Virus record (IMG/VR): IMGVR_UViG_3300033571_009591
Location: 1 to 64,000 of that record
Direction: 5' to 3' (one strand)
From: a virus
Length of the DNA: 64,000 nucleotides
Shown: one piece after another, positions 51,710-61,041 of the stretch
How the letters are laid out: each line of letters opens with the position of its first letter
Numbering within the stretch: the stretch's first letter is position 1
Position numbers and translations under genes: made by a program
The notes under the pieces: generated by a model
Told to the model about the DNA's origin: nothing
The model's database searches: none
Seen by the model: only the letters and a program-made list of their open reading frames with translations

Positions 51710-53229
51710 TGGCTGATATTAACGGCTGCCCTCCTGCTACACAGGACATTGCAATTAATCTTACTAACCGTAAGAAGGCAATTGATACTGCGATGTATGG
51801 CCCGCTTAATCCTGCGGAACCAAACGAAGAATATTGGAATGCACTTGGTCAAGAATGGAATGTAGATGCAGAAACTGCAAAGAAACAACGTTGCGGTAAT
51901 TGCGCTGTCTTTATTCAGACTCCAGAGATGCTTTCTTGTATTGAAAAAGGTTTAACAGATAACACAGACGAGTTTGATTCAATTAACGAGGCTGGCGAAC
52001 TCGGCTACTGCGAAATCTTTGATTTTAAATGCGCATCAGCACGCACCTGCCGCGCCTGGGTTGCTGGTGGCCCAGTAACTGCAGCAGCGATAGACCTTAT
52101 TAGTGATGTAGAACCAATGACAGCAGCGCAAGGTCCCTGCTGGGATGGATACAAGCAAGTAGGTATGAAGAAAGGCAAAGACGGAAAGATGGTTCCTAAC
52201 TGTGTACCTGTTGATGCTTCAGATTCTACAGAGTTTGCAAGTAAAGATAGAACTATTGCCCAAACTCCTGCTCCTAAAAAAGATAAAATAAAAGGCTCTA
52301 GCAAAAATAAAAAAGGTTCAGCATCTGGAACTAGAAAAGTTGTATTTAGTAAGGCAACAGAGAATACACTTTCTGCCAAAGTCAAAGAGCACAATGAAAA
52401 AGCACCAGCAGGTAGAAAAGCCTCTTTAGGAATGCTTAAGGCTGTATATCGCCGTGGCGCAGGAGCATTTTCTACATCTCACCGTCCTGGTATGAACCGC
52501 AATCAGTGGGCTATGGGTCGTGTTAACGCTTTCCTTAAACTTCTTAAATCAGGTAAGCCAACAAACTCTGCCTACACAACAGATAATGATTTACTACCAG
52601 CTAAACACCCTCGTTCAACAAAAAGAGATAACTCAATCACCGCCTCTGCTGGTTTAGTTCCAGAAGAGTCAGACCTAGCTAATGCTCTCGTCGAAATCGC
52701 CGAGAAGTATGGAAAGTTTAATGAAGATGCCACAGGAATTTGGGCAGGATATGTCTCAGCCGAAGAGAATAAGTACAAGGGAATCGGAGTCAAGTGCTCT
52801 TCTTGCGTTTTATACATGGGCAATGGCTCGTGCAGAATCATCGAACAAGAAGTCGAAGACGAAGGTAAATGTCGTTTTGCGGTTATTCCAGATGGGGTCG
52901 TTGATGTCGGAGTTCTCGAAGGCGAAAAACTTGGAAACGAAAATCGACTAAGAGAAGAAACTCTGCAGGAGTATCGTTTTGAACAAGAATTATCTGTCTC
53001 TCTAGGCAGTAGAGAAGATTACGATTCTCCAGAAGATGCCATACTTGCTATGGCAGAGTTTTCTGGAGCAGGGTATGAAGCAGAAGATGCAATTAGAGCG
53101 TCTTGGCTTCGTGCAGTTCGTGCGGGTGGAGACCCGTTTAGAAGAGCATCTCTATTAGCATTACATGGAGAACTCAGTCTTGACTCAGATTTACTACCAA
53201 GTTCAGAAGAAGAAGAGGATGACAACTAA
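51709..53229 (+). CDS. Cys-rich head-operon protein with DUF5872-like domain
   Basis: 506 residues. Two Cys clusters (about 60-115: RCGNC, GYCEIF, CASARTC; about 365-395: CSSC, SCRI, KCRF) resembling Fe-S or zinc sites; PCWDGYKQVGMKKGKDGKMV then PNCVP; and GAGAFSTSHRPGMNRNQWAM then GRVNAFLKLL, a DUF5872-type module. It shares DLLPxxHPRST with the giant protein downstream. Probably a minor head or maturation protein; role unproven. Confidence 0.65.
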   Translation: MADINGCPPATQDIAINLTNRKKAIDTAMYGPLNPAEPNEEYWNALGQEWNVDAETAKKQRCGNCAVFIQTPEMLSCIEKGLTDNTDEFDSINEAGELGYCEIFDFKCASARTCRAWVAGGPVTAAAIDLISDVEPMTAAQGPCWDGYKQVGMKKGKDGKMVPNCVPVDASDSTEFASKDRTIAQTPAPKKDKIKGSSKNKKGSASGTRKVVFSKATENTLSAKVKEHNEKAPAGRKASLGMLKAVYRRGAGAFSTSHRPGMNRNQWAMGRVNAFLKLLKSGKPTNSAYTTDNDLLPAKHPRSTKRDNSITASAGLVPEESDLANALVEIAEKYGKFNEDATGIWAGYVSAEENKYKGIGVKCSSCVLYMGNGSCRIIEQEVEDEGKCRFAVIPDGVVDVGVLEGEKLGNENRLREETLQEYRFEQELSVSLGSREDYDSPEDAILAMAEFSGAGYEAEDAIRASWLRAVRAGGDPFRRASLLALHGELSLDSDLLPSSEEEEDDN

Positions 53230-56200
53230 TGAGCCGTATTCGCCGCTTAAGCCAAGTAATTTCTGAAGAGGGTCGCCGTGCATTGGCATCTCAGCAGGCA
53301 TCACGTATTCGCGACACCGCTTTTGGAATTGTCGACGAAGCAAACTTAAACGCATCTACGAGTCGTAAGATTACAAAGAAGGCTGCCTTCACAGTTGTAC
53401 TTCGCTCATTACAATCAACACGCAATCTTCCATTCTCACTTCGCGAGCACATGGCTATTAAAGAGCTTTCTCAATACATCACTCTTGCTCAAAGCGATAA
53501 ATCTAACTCTCTTACTCTTTCTAACACAGACCTTCTACCAGTTTCACACCCACGTTCTACCCGCAACCACGCAATGACTGCTTCTGCTCTTCTGGAAGCT
53601 CGCGCACGCTGGGTTGCAGATGACCCTCGCATTGTTGATGGGTACGCAAAAACAATTATTGCTTCTGCTCTTACATCTAAATATGCATCTGTAGAACATG
53701 TCTACTACAACTCTATTCTTTCTAGCCTTCCTCAGGGCGTAGTTCCTGCAGAGGTTATTGTTGCTGCTAGTAATCCATTCTCAGGTGGAAACTCAAGTGC
53801 GGAGCGCTCACTTCGTGCTCGTTTACAGCGTCGTGACCGCTACGGTAGATTCGCATTTATGGGCGGCGGACTCAGCGCTCTCGTTCGTAGAAGCAATGGC
53901 AGAGTTTATAACCTTGTAGGTCGCCCAATCATTGATGGACCTAACGGCGATGACATTCAGATGGAACTTCCTGATGGAAGAATTGTAAACATTCCCGCAT
54001 CAAAGGGTATGTTTATTAAGGCTGTTATTAATCCTACTCCAGATGGATACAGTAAAGACACTGCAAAGACAGCAACAACGGGAAACATCATTAATGAAGA
54101 AGATTTGGTTTTTGTAGACGCACCTAAGGGATGGAGCAAGACTGGCACCAATACTTGGAGTGCTGAAGATGGTTGGAGCATTGAAAAAGGCAGAGATAAA
54201 AATGGCTTCTTCCAATATGAGATTAAAGATCCTGCTGGAAAAACAGTAGGGACTAGTAGCGGAGATTGGGAAGATGCTTTAGACAGTATTGCAGAAAAGA
54301 AAGAAGGAAAGAAAGCTGTCCTTCCTTCAGATAACATAAACAACATTGTTCCAAAAAAGGCTCCTGTAGAAATTGGTGGTAACGGAGAAGGACCTAAGCC
54401 TCCAAAACCTTTCGAGTTTAAATACCCTGAAGGCGCAGTTAAAATTAAAATTGATGAGTCATACGAGCCTGAAGGTCGTAATGAGGAAGAAAGCCCAGAT
54501 TTTACAGATGACCCTGTAGAACTCGGTCAGAAGTTTGACCCTAGAGATTTAATTCAAGCTTTAGAGCAAGGTGTTATTCCTCAAAATAAGGGAGAGAACG
54601 CTATTGGTTATGGTGTTCTTCGCTTTAACGGTGGAGATGAGTACGTCCCTGTACAAGCAATTTATAACGCACTTGATGAAGCAGGAGAAGATGCTCCTTT
54701 AGAACTCGCACGTATTTATGATAAAGGTTTAGGAAACAACAGTAACGAAAACGCTCTTAAGGATAACCGTAAAGGCATCGCACGACTTGATCAATCAAAG
54801 CCAGATGTTGCAGAGTCATTTGAGCGCACTGTTTCTATGAATCCAGATGAGGTTCCAGCAACTAAAACACCAAAGTTTAGTGAAGCAGAGATGAATGAAT
54901 CTTCACTTCCTCCAGTTCTTGAGGGTCTATCAGAGGCGGAGATGAGGCAGTTCATGGAAACAGGAGACCACACTCCTTATCTTCCAGAAAATGAATCAAT
55001 TGATATGCCAGAGGGCTATAACAGTCTTGACCCTTCACCTTTTTCTTCTTGGCGTGAAGTAACTGCTGATACACCAGATGCAGTTCTTCCAGAAGGTTTT
55101 AGCGATAACCCAGTATTTCTTGCTCAGTCAATTGACAGGCAGAGTCTAGAAACAGAGCTTCGTCGTTCTATTGAACCAGACTCTGCAACACCAGGATATG
55201 CAAACATTTCACTTCAAGATGAAGATGGCGAAGAGTTTGTTGCTAACGTTCCAGGAGAAGCAGTGCGTGATGCGCTTCAACTTCAGGGCGTAGATACAAA
55301 TGAACTTATCAAAAGCATTGCTGATGAAGGTTTTGCTGGTCAGGAAGATCAGATAATCATGGACCCACCAAAAGATGGTGGTCAAGATATTAAAGATGTA
55401 GATAAAGCATTAGATTTCTTAGATAAGCACATGGATGATATGGGCACTACTGAAGATGCCGCGATGGGCATCTCTCAAGCGCAGGAGCACCTTAAGGAAG
55501 CAAAGAAGGACCTTGAAAATGGAGATATAAAGTCTGCTATTTCATCTCTTGAAGATGCGTTTAACTTAATGGATGGCCTAGAAAGACCAAGCGAAGGCAT
55601 CTTCCCTAACGGTGAGAACTCCGCTGAAGCTGTAGACGTTGTAAATAAACTAATTACTCGCCTACAAGAAGCAGATACTTCTAAAACATCAGGAGAGAAG
55701 TCAGTTGTAGAGAAGAAGCCAATGAATGCTTACGAGCGTTTGATGGCAGAAAATAAGGCAGCAGAGGACGCTGTTAAAGAGCGTAAAGCAAAACTTGATA
55801 AAGATGCTCAAGACCGAGTTGATGATATGGGACGACCTATCCCTGAAGGCTGGGGATTTACAACAAAGAACAAGCCTAACTTCGGTCAACTAGATAGACC
55901 AGATAACTATTTCAATGTCTATGGAAATAACAATTTTGAAGCATCAGTAGATTCTGAAGGAAAGATTCTTGTTAAGGACCGTAACGGTCTTGTCCCAGAT
56001 AAGTCTTACGATAACTGGGAAGACCTACAAGCAGACCTAGCAAACCAGAAGGCAGAATACTCTTCTGCTGCTCGTGCGCGTGTAGCAGAGATTGCAAAAG
56101 GATATGGATATTCCGATGAGCAGATTGCTTCATTTGATTCAATGTCCCAGCAAGAACTTGCTGACTTCTTTGCTAACCCAGACAATCACACACCTGCCTA

Positions 56201-59200
56201 CGCTGACGCACTTGTTGATTGGGTTAACTCATTTGCAGTGGATTTACCTAACCCTCAGCAAAAAGCACGTTGGGCTCAGATGGCAAAAGATGAAAAGATT
56301 CTTGCCCAGGCAGGAGATGCTCCTTCTAAGAGCGTAGAAGACCTTTTGATTGAAAAGCCTGCATTAGATAAACTTGTTTCAGAGATTAATAAGAAGGATG
56401 GATACGAGGCTAACGGTCTTAACTTCCGAATTAATACAGGAGCATTTGGTGTTAAAGATGACAACATTGAAGTAACTCCAATTAATTGGGAGCCAGGAGA
56501 CCCTATCGTTGCTCGTATTGATATGGATGGTGAAATCGATTGGGAGAATGACGCTCAATTCGATAAGTATGCCAACGATATGAATGAAGCACTAAATGGT
56601 TTAAATACACCTGAAGAAATTAATGACGAGGCTTTATTAGATCGTCGTCTAGCTGGAGAGTCACTTGATGTAGTTGCCGAAGACTTAGGGATCTCTCGTG
56701 AAGAAGTTCGCCGCCGCGAGATGAATGCACTGCGTAAGCGTAGAGAAGCAAATCCAGAAGCACCTCTTGCACCTACAGGTTTAGATAAGCCTGAAAATAA
56801 AGAAGCAATTGCCGCATTTAATAGACAATATGTAAAAGAGTTGCTAGATCAAGAAGAAGCACGAGCAGACGAGCTACAAGCAGAAGGCGATGGCATGCCT
56901 CGCGGTGATGCGCAAGGAATTGCTGAAGCAGAGATGAAGATTATGTATGGCAAGACTGCTGGTGAAGCTCTTGATGAACTTCCTCGCGAGGAGGCATTGA
57001 GAGTTCTTAGAGAAAGACAACACGAGTTTGATAAAGATGTAGTACCAGATATTTCTGAACCACCTACACAATCAAATGTTGTTCTTGCTGTTGATGTAAA
57101 TAGTCCTAATCTTCAAGAAGAAATTCAATCTGCAATTGACAAGGGTCAAAAAATTGCCTTTTCCTATAATGGAAAAGAAAGAGTTGTTCTTCCAAAGGGA
57201 ATTTGGACTAACCCGAAGAACGGAAACGTCAACCTTCGTGCTATAGAAGATGGAACTGATGGAGGACTAAAAGTCTTTACGTTGAACAAGATGGAGATGG
57301 CCGCTCCGCCTCCTCCTCGTAATACAACTAAGCCTAAAGAACTTAGTGAAGGCGATAAGGCTGTTATCAAGAACAACGCTTTTGTAGAAGAAAATGCTGG
57401 CTCACTGCAACCTATAGCAGCAGAAGATGTTCAAGTTGGTGACTTCATTTGGAACGCATTCCATGGTCGCTATGAAGAGGTTCTCTCCAATAAGTACGCA
57501 GGAGTTATGAACCGTATGGAGATGGAAGTCTTTAACGTTAAAAATGGACAAAGAGAAATCCGTTATTTTGAAATGGATTCTCCACTTCGCAATGTTCGTC
57601 GTCCTGGTGTTGAAGATCAAGCAGAACCAATTCCATCTGCAAAAGCAGCACCTCGCGGAGGAAAGCGCAATGTAATTAAGCGTAAAGCACCTTCCGAGCG
57701 AGTTGTCGCTAAAGAAGGACGTCAAATGGGCGGAAACTTTGAAAAAGAAGGTTTCTATAGAGACATGAACGGTGTAGCACTTGTTCCTGGTGATGTAGTT
57801 ATACATAGAGACCCTTCCCCTGGTAAAGGCGGTAAGTGGAAGCGTGGAGTTGTAAAACTTCGTATTGGTGCACAGGTTGAAGAAGGTAAGAAAGCTGGAG
57901 CAGTCGGCCGTAAAGGTATTGCCTATCTTGATTACTTAATTGTTCAATGGGAAGGCGAAGATGTTGAAGCAGCGCTTAACCAAGGTGGTCGTCAAGTAAA
58001 GGCTAAGAACCTTGTTAAGTTTGACGGAAGTGTTGACGGAATGGTTATGCCAGAGTTCCGTGGAGGAAATGTAAAACCTAATACTCCAGCAAATCCTGCT
58101 GCCCCTGCTAAGCCAAATGTTCGTCCTGGAGTACCAGAAAAGATTTACAATAATAAGTTCCAAGATAAAAACGGTGGAAACTTTGAAATTAATCTTATTA
58201 AAATAGATGACGTATATGAAGGCGCTCTTATTGATAGAAACGTAGCAGAAGATCCTCAGGACGCTAGAGTTCAGATTGTTGTCAGAGATAAAGATAAAAA
58301 AGTTGCAATGAATGCGTTAGCAGATGCTCGTGACATCATTAAGGATGCTGCCAACGGCCAAGAAGCTTTGCCAGATATTCCTAATCTTGATGGAGAATTT
58401 CTTGGAGATGAAAATTTAAAACCTACTCAAGCTTTAGAACAAGGAAGACTTCTAGACACTCCTGAGGGTAGACCTGCCGCACCTGCTGGTCCAGGTATGC
58501 CTAAGCCTGTTTATAAGGCAGAGGTCGAAGATGAAAAAGGTAACAACTTTAAAATTAGTGTAATAAAAATTGATGACATGTATGAGGCTGCAGTATTTAA
58601 TGAAAGTGGCGACCTTAATGCAGTTATTGCTAAAAATACTTCACTTGCTGAAGTACAAGGAGTAGTTGGGCGTTTTATTGGTGATGTCGCTGAGTCTAAT
58701 GATGGAGACAAAGTTATCCGTCTTTATGGAAATATCCCAGAGCCTGTTGAACTTGTATTAGATAAAGACAATATTACAAACGAAAACTTAAATGCAGCGC
58801 TAAAAGACGTACAGGCGCGTCTATCAGAGGGTCCTAATGACTGGAGGATTAGAGAAGCACAAAGGGCTGTAGAAAAGCTCATCAAAGATTTAGATAATGG
58901 CATAGACCCTATGTCGTTAAGCATAACGCGCCTTGGTCAAATCTTTACTGGATTGGGAGCCTCTTCAAATGCTTCTTATATTGAACTTGCCAAAAAACTA
59001 AAACCTATATTCCAAGTAATTATAAAAAAACAGAGAGAAAAACAGGTTCCAAATAGAAAAGCAAATCTTAATAAACCTGACCCTGTAGCTTTGGCTAACG
59101 AACGTGTACTAGCGGGAGAAAATATTGTAGATGCTCCAAATGTAAAAGATATTTTTACAAAAGATGATGTCTTTGCTGCTAATCCATTTCTTGAACCTTT

Positions 59201-60308
59201 CAAGGAAGAGTTACAAGGCTTCTTTGCTCCCGCGCAAGGACAACCTCTTGCTAAACTCAGCGCCCCTGCGCGTCAAGCGTTAAATCAATATCTTTCTGGT
59301 TCTATTCGTGATGTTAAAGTGCTTAAAGGATCAACTCCCGAGCAAACAGACAGCAACATTAGAGAAGTAGCAGACTTTATTCTTGCTTTAAGAAAAGAAG
59401 AGCTTGCCTATTCTCCAAATAGAGACAATATTGATGTTGCACAGGCGTTAAAAGGTATGGACCCTGAGAAAATTTTTAAATATGGAAACGAAGAGGCAAC
59501 TCAGGAATTTGTTCCACTAATTATTGACGGTGTTGATACTGGTTTTCTTATGAAACTTAATGAAAGAGGTGTTAATGCAGGAAATGGTAATAACTTCTGG
59601 CTTATTGACACTAATTCAGGTCAAAAGTTAATCATTAAAAGAGAAACTATTAAAGGTAGATCAGATGCAGAAGTATGGTCAGCAAAACTACTTAATGCTT
59701 TAGGTGTCAGAGGCGTCTCCCACGTTGAACGTCATCCTAAAGATAAAGATATTCTTTTTGTAGCTTTTGCTGGAGATAATTTAGATTTAAAAACAACTCC
59801 AAACGTATATGATGTAGTTAGAAATGACCTTAATTTGTATGCTGAAAAAACAGCAGCAAGAGCAAAAGTTGCGGATCTCATTGGAATGATGATTTTTGAT
59901 GGTGTTGCTTCTAATACTGACCGTCACGAAGAGAACTTCCTTGCAGCAGAGACTCCTAGAAACGGTGTTGCTGGAAATGGACATGAAGATTTACAACTTC
60001 TTCCAATTGACCACGGTTATGCGCATCGTTTGTCTCGTCGTAGAGGTGCTATATATGACCCAGAAACATTACTTCGGACAAATGGATATGCTACATCTCG
60101 TTTAATCTATCAAGAACTTGTCAAATCGATTGGTGGAAGAGCTACACACCATCTTGTAGACTTAACTGTACAGCAAGCAATACAAGAACTTAAGAGAGAT
60201 AATGGTGGAATAGATTCCACTGTATTAAAAGAAGTAATAGCTCAGCTAGAAGTTTTAAGAGGAATAACCCCTGAGAAGTGGGCTAAATTTATGAAAGCGA
60301 GGGAGTAA
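53229..60308 (+). CDS. Giant head-operon protein with C-terminal kinase-like domain
   Basis: 2359 residues. N-terminal helical region, then DLLPVSHPRST (about 98-108), an actinophage head-protein phrase AERSLRARLQRRDRYGRFAF then MGGG (about 185-215), several repeated small domains (for example two copies of KIDD.YE near residues 1658 and 1778), long acidic spacers, and at about 2120-2300 a HipA/PI3K-like kinase fold (ASNTDRHEENFL catalytic loop, LLPIDHGYA metal-binding Asp). Such a protein could be packaged and injected; that is inference. It is continuous, without frameshift. Confidence 0.75.
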   Translation: MSRIRRLSQVISEEGRRALASQQASRIRDTAFGIVDEANLNASTSRKITKKAAFTVVLRSLQSTRNLPFSLREHMAIKELSQYITLAQSDKSNSLTLSNTDLLPVSHPRSTRNHAMTASALLEARARWVADDPRIVDGYAKTIIASALTSKYASVEHVYYNSILSSLPQGVVPAEVIVAASNPFSGGNSSAERSLRARLQRRDRYGRFAFMGGGLSALVRRSNGRVYNLVGRPIIDGPNGDDIQMELPDGRIVNIPASKGMFIKAVINPTPDGYSKDTAKTATTGNIINEEDLVFVDAPKGWSKTGTNTWSAEDGWSIEKGRDKNGFFQYEIKDPAGKTVGTSSGDWEDALDSIAEKKEGKKAVLPSDNINNIVPKKAPVEIGGNGEGPKPPKPFEFKYPEGAVKIKIDESYEPEGRNEEESPDFTDDPVELGQKFDPRDLIQALEQGVIPQNKGENAIGYGVLRFNGGDEYVPVQAIYNALDEAGEDAPLELARIYDKGLGNNSNENALKDNRKGIARLDQSKPDVAESFERTVSMNPDEVPATKTPKFSEAEMNESSLPPVLEGLSEAEMRQFMETGDHTPYLPENESIDMPEGYNSLDPSPFSSWREVTADTPDAVLPEGFSDNPVFLAQSIDRQSLETELRRSIEPDSATPGYANISLQDEDGEEFVANVPGEAVRDALQLQGVDTNELIKSIADEGFAGQEDQIIMDPPKDGGQDIKDVDKALDFLDKHMDDMGTTEDAAMGISQAQEHLKEAKKDLENGDIKSAISSLEDAFNLMDGLERPSEGIFPNGENSAEAVDVVNKLITRLQEADTSKTSGEKSVVEKKPMNAYERLMAENKAAEDAVKERKAKLDKDAQDRVDDMGRPIPEGWGFTTKNKPNFGQLDRPDNYFNVYGNNNFEASVDSEGKILVKDRNGLVPDKSYDNWEDLQADLANQKAEYSSAARARVAEIAKGYGYSDEQIASFDSMSQQELADFFANPDNHTPAYADALVDWVNSFAVDLPNPQQKARWAQMAKDEKILAQAGDAPSKSVEDLLIEKPALDKLVSEINKKDGYEANGLNFRINTGAFGVKDDNIEVTPINWEPGDPIVARIDMDGEIDWENDAQFDKYANDMNEALNGLNTPEEINDEALLDRRLAGESLDVVAEDLGISREEVRRREMNALRKRREANPEAPLAPTGLDKPENKEAIAAFNRQYVKELLDQEEARADELQAEGDGMPRGDAQGIAEAEMKIMYGKTAGEALDELPREEALRVLRERQHEFDKDVVPDISEPPTQSNVVLAVDVNSPNLQEEIQSAIDKGQKIAFSYNGKERVVLPKGIWTNPKNGNVNLRAIEDGTDGGLKVFTLNKMEMAAPPPPRNTTKPKELSEGDKAVIKNNAFVEENAGSLQPIAAEDVQVGDFIWNAFHGRYEEVLSNKYAGVMNRMEMEVFNVKNGQREIRYFEMDSPLRNVRRPGVEDQAEPIPSAKAAPRGGKRNVIKRKAPSERVVAKEGRQMGGNFEKEGFYRDMNGVALVPGDVVIHRDPSPGKGGKWKRGVVKLRIGAQVEEGKKAGAVGRKGIAYLDYLIVQWEGEDVEAALNQGGRQVKAKNLVKFDGSVDGMVMPEFRGGNVKPNTPANPAAPAKPNVRPGVPEKIYNNKFQDKNGGNFEINLIKIDDVYEGALIDRNVAEDPQDARVQIVVRDKDKKVAMNALADARDIIKDAANGQEALPDIPNLDGEFLGDENLKPTQALEQGRLLDTPEGRPAAPAGPGMPKPVYKAEVEDEKGNNFKISVIKIDDMYEAAVFNESGDLNAVIAKNTSLAEVQGVVGRFIGDVAESNDGDKVIRLYGNIPEPVELVLDKDNITNENLNAALKDVQARLSEGPNDWRIREAQRAVEKLIKDLDNGIDPMSLSITRLGQIFTGLGASSNASYIELAKKLKPIFQVIIKKQREKQVPNRKANLNKPDPVALANERVLAGENIVDAPNVKDIFTKDDVFAANPFLEPFKEELQGFFAPAQGQPLAKLSAPARQALNQYLSGSIRDVKVLKGSTPEQTDSNIREVADFILALRKEELAYSPNRDNIDVAQALKGMDPEKIFKYGNEEATQEFVPLIIDGVDTGFLMKLNERGVNAGNGNNFWLIDTNSGQKLIIKRETIKGRSDAEVWSAKLLNALGVRGVSHVERHPKDKDILFVAFAGDNLDLKTTPNVYDVVRNDLNLYAEKTAARAKVADLIGMMIFDGVASNTDRHEENFLAAETPRNGVAGNGHEDLQLLPIDHGYAHRLSRRRGAIYDPETLLRTNGYATSRLIYQELVKSIGGRATHHLVDLTVQQAIQELKRDNGGIDSTVLKEVIAQLEVLRGITPEKWAKFMKARE

Positions 60309-60309
60309 A

Positions 60310-60738
60310 ATGAAAGTTTCAATATATAGAGTGTATCCAGTCAGGTTTGATAACGACCCAGTTAACCCTGAAGAACATTTATTTTCAGTGATTGCTACCG
60401 AATCTAGTGCAGCATACGCAGTTCCCCCTGAAAATGATCTAAATCAAGAACGTATTGAAATGATTATTCAGATGTTTAAAGATAGTGATATAAATATACC
60501 TACTACCCCCGAAGGCTGGGTAAATTTAGCATTAGATAATATGAACTATGTTACCGCTATCTCGGTTGATGCTTCCAAATATGAAAATATTAAAGATGCT
60601 ATTTTTGATGAAAGTAACGCTGCAGAAGTAGCTGCGAATATAAGAAAAGAGCAACATAAACTAAATAAAGAAGCAATGGACTCTCTAGGTATCTCATCAC
60701 TAGGTAGTCTAATGGATGATATAGAGGAAGGTATATAA
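60310..60738 (+). CDS. Hypothetical protein
   Basis: 142 residues, begins 1 bp after the giant gene's stop (GAGGGAG upstream). Alpha/beta; no domain recognised. Likely a partner of the giant protein. Confidence 0.72.
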   Translation: MKVSIYRVYPVRFDNDPVNPEEHLFSVIATESSAAYAVPPENDLNQERIEMIIQMFKDSDINIPTTPEGWVNLALDNMNYVTAISVDASKYENIKDAIFDESNAAEVAANIRKEQHKLNKEAMDSLGISSLGSLMDDIEEGI

Positions 60739-60739
60739 C

Positions 60740-61039
60740 ATGGCCTTTACACCAGATAAACCAGAAGATCCTAAGGATTTAGTCTGTCATTACGATAGCG
60801 ATATCGACCAAGCGGCTATCCTTACTTACGAGTCAGATGATGGCTTCTTCTATCGTGATAACTTTGAGTGGAAAGAAATTACTCCAGAAGACGACTGGGA
60901 GTTGGATTTTGATGGTTTAATTAGAGTATATATCGACCCCGCCTTTATTGCCGTCTATGACGAAGCCGAAAAGCAAGACTTGGCTATTCCGATTGATGAA
61001 GTAATGAAGTACGAGTCAGTTGGTCCAGAGACGGAGTAA
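60740..61039 (+). CDS. Acidic hypothetical protein
   Basis: 99 residues, strongly acidic; follows the previous gene by 1 bp. Unknown role within the head operon. Confidence 0.72.
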   Translation: MAFTPDKPEDPKDLVCHYDSDIDQAAILTYESDDGFFYRDNFEWKEITPEDDWELDFDGLIRVYIDPAFIAVYDEAEKQDLAIPIDEVMKYESVGPETE

Positions 61040-61041
61040 AA

